From NCBI GenBank assembly GCA_027627225.1, contig CM051030.1, positions 372,001-436,000 of the forward strand: a DNA stretch of 64,000 nt, in the 5' to 3' direction. The stretch's first letter is position 1; the number at the start of each line of letters is the position of its first letter. Shown here piece by piece: positions 56,301 to 62,300 of this stretch. Position numbers and translations under genes: made by a program. The notes beneath the pieces are model-generated. The model was not told where the DNA came from, did no database searches, and saw nothing but the letters and a program-made list of their open reading frames with translations. This DNA is from Congeria kusceri. Lineage: Eukaryota; Mollusca; Bivalvia; Myida; Dreissenidae.

Positions 56301-59300
56301 CAAACGATCTATAACACTCTGTTACTGTAGTAACAAACGAACTATAACACTCTGTTACTGCAGTAACAAACGAACTATAACACTCTGTTACTGCAGTAAC
56401 AAACGAACTATAACACTCTGTTACTGCAGCAACAAACGAACTATAACACTCTGTTACTGCAGCAACAAACGAACTATAACACTCTGTTACTGCAGTAACA
56501 AACGAACTATAACACTCTGTTACTGCAGTAACAAACGAACTATAACACTCTGTTACTGCAGCAACAAACGAACTATAACACTCTGTTACTGCAGTAACAA
56601 ACGAACTATAACACTCTGTTACTGCAGCAACAAACGAACTATAACACTCTGTTACTGCAGTAACAAATGAACTATAACACTCTGTTACTGCAGTAACAAA
56701 TGAACTATAACACTCTGTTACTGCAGTAACAAATGAACTATAACACTCTGTAGTAACAAACGAACTATAACACTCTGTTACTGCAGTAACAAACGAACTA
56801 TAACACTCTGTTACTGCAGTAACAAACGAACTATAACACTCTGTTACTGCAGTAACAAACGAACTATAACACTCTGTTACTGCAGTAATAAACGATCTAT
56901 AACACTCTGTTACTGCAGTAACAAACGAACTATAACACTCTGTTACTGCAGTAACAAACGATCTATAACACTCTGTTACTGCAGCAACAAACGAACTATA
57001 ACGCTCTGTTACAGTTGTAAAAAATGAATTATAGCACGCTGTTACTGCAGCAACAAACGAACTATAACACTCTGTTACTGCAGTAACAAAAGAAATATAA
57101 CACTCTGTTACTGCAGTAACAAACGAACTATAGCACGCTGTTACTGCAGCAACAAACGAACTATAGCACGCTGTTACTGCAGCAACAAACGAACTATAGC
57201 ACGCTGTTACTGCAGCAACAAACGAACTATAACACTCTGTTACTGCAGTAACAAACGAACTATAACACTCTGTTACTGCAGTAACAAACGAACTATAACA
57301 CTCTGTTACTGCAGTAACAAACGAACTATAACACTCTGTTACTGCAGTAACAAACGAACTATAACACTCTGTTACTGCAGTAACAAATGAACTATAACAC
57401 TCTGTTACAGTTGTAAAAAATGAACTATAGCACGCTGTTACTGCAGCAACAAACGAACTATAACACTCTGTTACTGCAGTAACAAAAGAAATATAACACT
57501 CTGTTACTGCAGTAACAAAAGAACTATAAAACTCTGTTACTGTAGTAACAAAAGAACTATAAAACTCTGTTACTGTAGTAACAAAAGAACTAAAATATGG
57601 CCAATTTGTTGATTTATAGTTTTTCGGAGACGCCAACCAATTTTTTAATATATAAAATACAAAGGAAAAACATTGGAACACAACAATTATTGTAAAAATA
57701 ATAAACCAAGAAAAAAAATGATTTTTTTTTTCTGCTAAGTCCATATTCCTTATGAATATTAAGAGAGATTTAAACTCACAGTAATAATTTGAAAGCACAG
57801 TGAAACATTTTATAATTCAACGTTAATCATGCTGACTTTATATGCATGTTTATTTAACAAACATTGCATTGTTTTATTATTATTACTGTCATGTTTATGT
57901 TAAAAAACAAATGTTTTTAACCAAATTTTATTTTCTATTTTATTTCTGCCTCCAAATGTACAGTTCTTCCAAAAGTGTCTGAGAAACTAACAATAAAAAA
58001 TATCTGGCCTAATGGACAATGGCATAATATCTTTTTCACCGTTATTATAACTGGAAGCAAACAAAATAAAGTCAGAATGGCCGAGTGGTTACGGCAATAG
58101 CCTTTTAATCCGGAGGTCCTGGGTTCGAACCCCGGTGGGACCAATTTTTTTTCTTTTATTTTTATTTTTCCCAAATACTTTTCTTGTTATTATACTTTAG
58201 CATTTTAGTTCCAATGCTTAAATCTGTCAAGTTAAGACATTTTATGGCATACTTTCAAAAATGCGAAAATCATGTTAACAAGTCCCTTTTAAACTAAATA
58301 ATCAAAACATGCAGAATCATATAATATGCATAACAAGAGATGTTTGTAAAACATGTATGCCCCAGACCTGCAGCCAAGTTGTGAATATGTGCAATTATTA
58401 AGAATTTTTTTAAATATGCAATCCCAAGCGAGGTCTCGATATATGGTATCTATGTATGAAGTTTCATTAAAATATCTCGATGCATTCTTAAGTTATTGAG
58501 CGGAAACCGTTTTTCTATGTTTAGTAGGGTACATCTCAGTAACGGTGACCTTAACCTTGACCCCACCCAACCCATATGCAATCCTAAGCGAGGTCTCCAT
58601 ATAAGGTATCTATGTATGAAGTTTCATTAAAATATCTTGATGCATTCTCGAGTTATTGAGCGGATACCGTTTTTCTATTTTTAATAACTGTGACCTTGAC
58701 CCCACCCATCCCATATGCAATCAAGCGAGGTCTCAATATCAGGTATCTATGTATGAAGTTTCATTAAAATATCTCGATGGGTTCTGAAGTTATTGAGCGG
58801 AAACCGTTTTTCTATTTATAGTTTTGACCTTGACCTTGACCCCACCCACCCCATATGCAATCCCAAGCGAGTTCTCAATGTAAGGTATCTATGTATAAAG
58901 TTTCACTAAAATATCTCAATGCGTTCAAAAGTTATTGAGCGGAAAACGTTTTTCTATTTTTGGTAACGATGACCTTGACCTTGACCCCATCAACCCCATA
59001 TGCAATCTTAAGTGGGGTCTCAATATAAGGTATCTATGTATGAAGTTTCATTAAAATATCTCAATGCATTCTCAAGTTATTGAGCGGAGACCGTTTTTCT
59101 ATTTGTAACTGTGACCTTGACCCTACCCACCCCATATGCAATCCCAAGAGAGGTCTCAATATAAGGTATCTATGTATGAAGTTTCATTAAAATATCTCGA
59201 TGCGTTCTCAAGTTATTGAGCAGAAACCGTTTTTCTTTTTTTTAGTAATGGTGACCTTGACCCCACCCACCCCATATGCAATCTTAAGCAAGGTCTCGAT

Positions 59301-62300
59301 GTAAGGTATCTATGCAAAAAGTTTCATTAAAATATCTCAATGCGTTCTTAAGTTATTGAGTGGAAACCGTTTTTCTATTTTTAGCAATGGTGACCTTGAC
59401 CTTTGACCTCAAACGTACAAACTTTCATGATCGTAGGTCAAAGCGTTATCAAGATATTGTGCGGAAACGAAATGGTCTATGGACAGACCGACCATCCTAC
59501 CGACGGACCGACCGACAGGTGAAAAGCAAGATACCCCCACTTCTTCGAAGGGGTGCATAAAAATAAATTAATGAAGAAGTGTACGATATTGTATTGAAGT
59601 CATAACGTAAAACCATCCATTTATTCTAAGAAAGTCAGTATATTTTTTCATAAACTTAAAATAAAATGTTGAGAATAACTGATATTCAGAAATGCATATT
59701 AAGAGAGAAATGTAAAACATATTTTTTTTATTTTTTACTGCACAGCAAAAAATCATAAAACGTACATTCAGCGTCTCAAAGACCCAGACTGACTGTGGGT
59801 GCATGCACAGTTCTTATTTTGGTATTAAAAACCGAATGTAGCTGTTGTTTGATTTATATAAACTAATCTGTATTGACAGAAAAAATATATTTTAGTGTTG
59901 AATTTCTCTCTTAATACGCACATAAGCTATTCTCATAATTTATTCTAATTTTATTAACAAAATATACTGACTTTCTTAGAATAAATTGATGCTTTTACTT
60001 TATGATTTTCATAAAAAATCGTACGGTCCTTCATTAAGAGAATGAACACCCAACTAATAGAGAGTTACTGCCCTTGGATGGTATGCATACCTAGCAGGGA
60101 GTTGTTCCCTCCTGCCAGCAGCTGGTAGAAGATGTGAAAGTTCCGCTCCCCCTTTGTCTGGCTCGCCACTCTCGACTGGAAAAGTTGACAAAACAGGCAT
60201 TTTAAGGCCACACAAAAGGTGAATGTGGCCATAGTCAGACTGATTACAAATAAATAGAGGATATTTGTTGAGTTCCGTGTAGCCATGAGTGAAATATCTA
60301 TTTTCTATGATCACGAGTGAAATAAAATACGATCTTACACAGAAATCAACAAATTTTCTTTTATTTAATGCTTTTGGACAATAAATAAACAAAATTGCAC
60401 GAGATAAGCTTAAATGTCACAATTTCATGTATTTTGACGTCATAAAATTTACGGCATAAATGATTCACAAACTGTCACTCGTTAGTATGGTGGGAAAAAA
60501 GTGCTATATTTTGTGAGTCGCTGTCGCTAAATTATATTTTTGTTGAATTTAATAGTGTTTTATGTAAACACATACATGTACATACTGTACATGTATATAA
60601 ATTTGCCAAGGATAGTAAACAACTATTTGTATATCGATGCTATTTGTGGAAAAATAGTCCATTTTATGTTATATTTTCACTGCAGTGAAAATATAAAATC
60701 TTATATTTTCACTGCTCCAACAGTGAAAATATAAAAGTTTATTTTCACCAATAAAATTCCAAATTTCACTGATAAGCATATAATGAAATGATTCTATTAC
60801 TATATTTATTTGCAAAAATAAAGTTCATTTACATAGAACAAATATTGAAGTATGGTTATATACGCTGGCCATGTTTTTATAACACATTGACAAGGATACT
60901 TTATGTTATAAATAGTGCTCATTGATAACACACTCACGAGCTCGAGAACTTTGACCTACTGACGCTACAAACCAACATCTGATATTTCCACTAAATTAGG
61001 TTTGACTTCCGTGTCCAGGTCAATCACAATATCAACAAATATACATATTAAAAAAATGTAAACTACATATAAAACTTGTTTTTCCGCATGGTTAGGCATG
61101 GGATACTTTGTTTTTGTCAATATACTTCAATTCTGAATACAATTGGAATTTTATTATTTTCGAAACAGTTTTAATTCAAAGTGGATCCTGTGCCTTTAAT
61201 TGTATTTATTGAAATCCGTTAAAGCATCTCTTATAAAACAGTTGAAGTACATTCAGAGAATACTCATATAAGCTTATCAATTGTAATCACAAATTGTCAC
61301 AATTCTTCCGGCAGACACATTGAAAGGCATACCTTTTCCAAGAGATCTGAAAAAGAAGAAGAAATAATGTGAAAGAAATTGATAACAAGACAAAATATTT
61401 TATGAATAAGTTTTGTTCATTAATATACTGCAAAATATACATGTACCGTATTTATTCTATGTTTTCGTCAAAATTGGCCAAAATAATAATTTTTTTCTTT
61501 ATGTTTTTGGACACTTTCAGAAAAGGAATTAAATTGAGATCTATTTTTTTTGGACATAGTGACAGTTGTTTTCATAGGCTTCTCATTCCCTATTGTCTGT
61601 CAATTTAACCTTGCGAAGTGTTTGCTGAAGCAAGCTTTCCAATTAGCAAATTGTATAATGGCTTCAATATACAACGTGTCATAAATTAATAAGACGTATA
61701 ATAATGGCTTCAATATACAACAACGTGTCATAACTCCAGGAATAAACGAGAACCATCATTGGAGACATGTAATGAGTCTGTTGTTTAATCGCGAGTTTTA
61801 TGACAATATTGCAGATACTATGTTTTCGGACAGATTTTGAATCATTATATTTTGTGACTCTAAATATTTGGACACTGAAAAAAAATGTTTAAGTGTCTGA
61901 AAAACTTAGCATAAATACGGTATATTCAGGGGTGGGAAAATCTGATATTGCCCCATAAAAACTGTTGAAGCCAAAATTCCATGAATTTTCCACGATATAT
62001 CTCAGTTTTCCATGATACAATCCATACACGCCAAGGTCAAGATAGTATACTGATATCCACATTTTATTTGATAAAATTGTTTATCGAGGCTGATTTTTAC
62101 CCTGTAGAATAAAATTGAATTGTGTGTAGCTTTGCAATGCAACGAGGATATTCGTTGGTTTCGGTAGAATGTCGATTTTAATTCACGAGTGATCATAGAA
62201 ATGTATATTTTCATGAGTGGCGCACTAGTGAAAATATATTTTTTGTATGATCACGAGTGAAAAAAATAGATACAATACCAAAATCAACAAAATGTCTTTT

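Noticed and set aside
56068..57798. 576-residue minus ORF as a repeat protein
   Set aside because: It is a 33-bp minisatellite open on both strands, inside an intron of the myosin gene and without family match.
58074..58143. Functional tRNA gene
   Set aside because: The T-arm is good, but the acceptor and anticodon stems do not pair.
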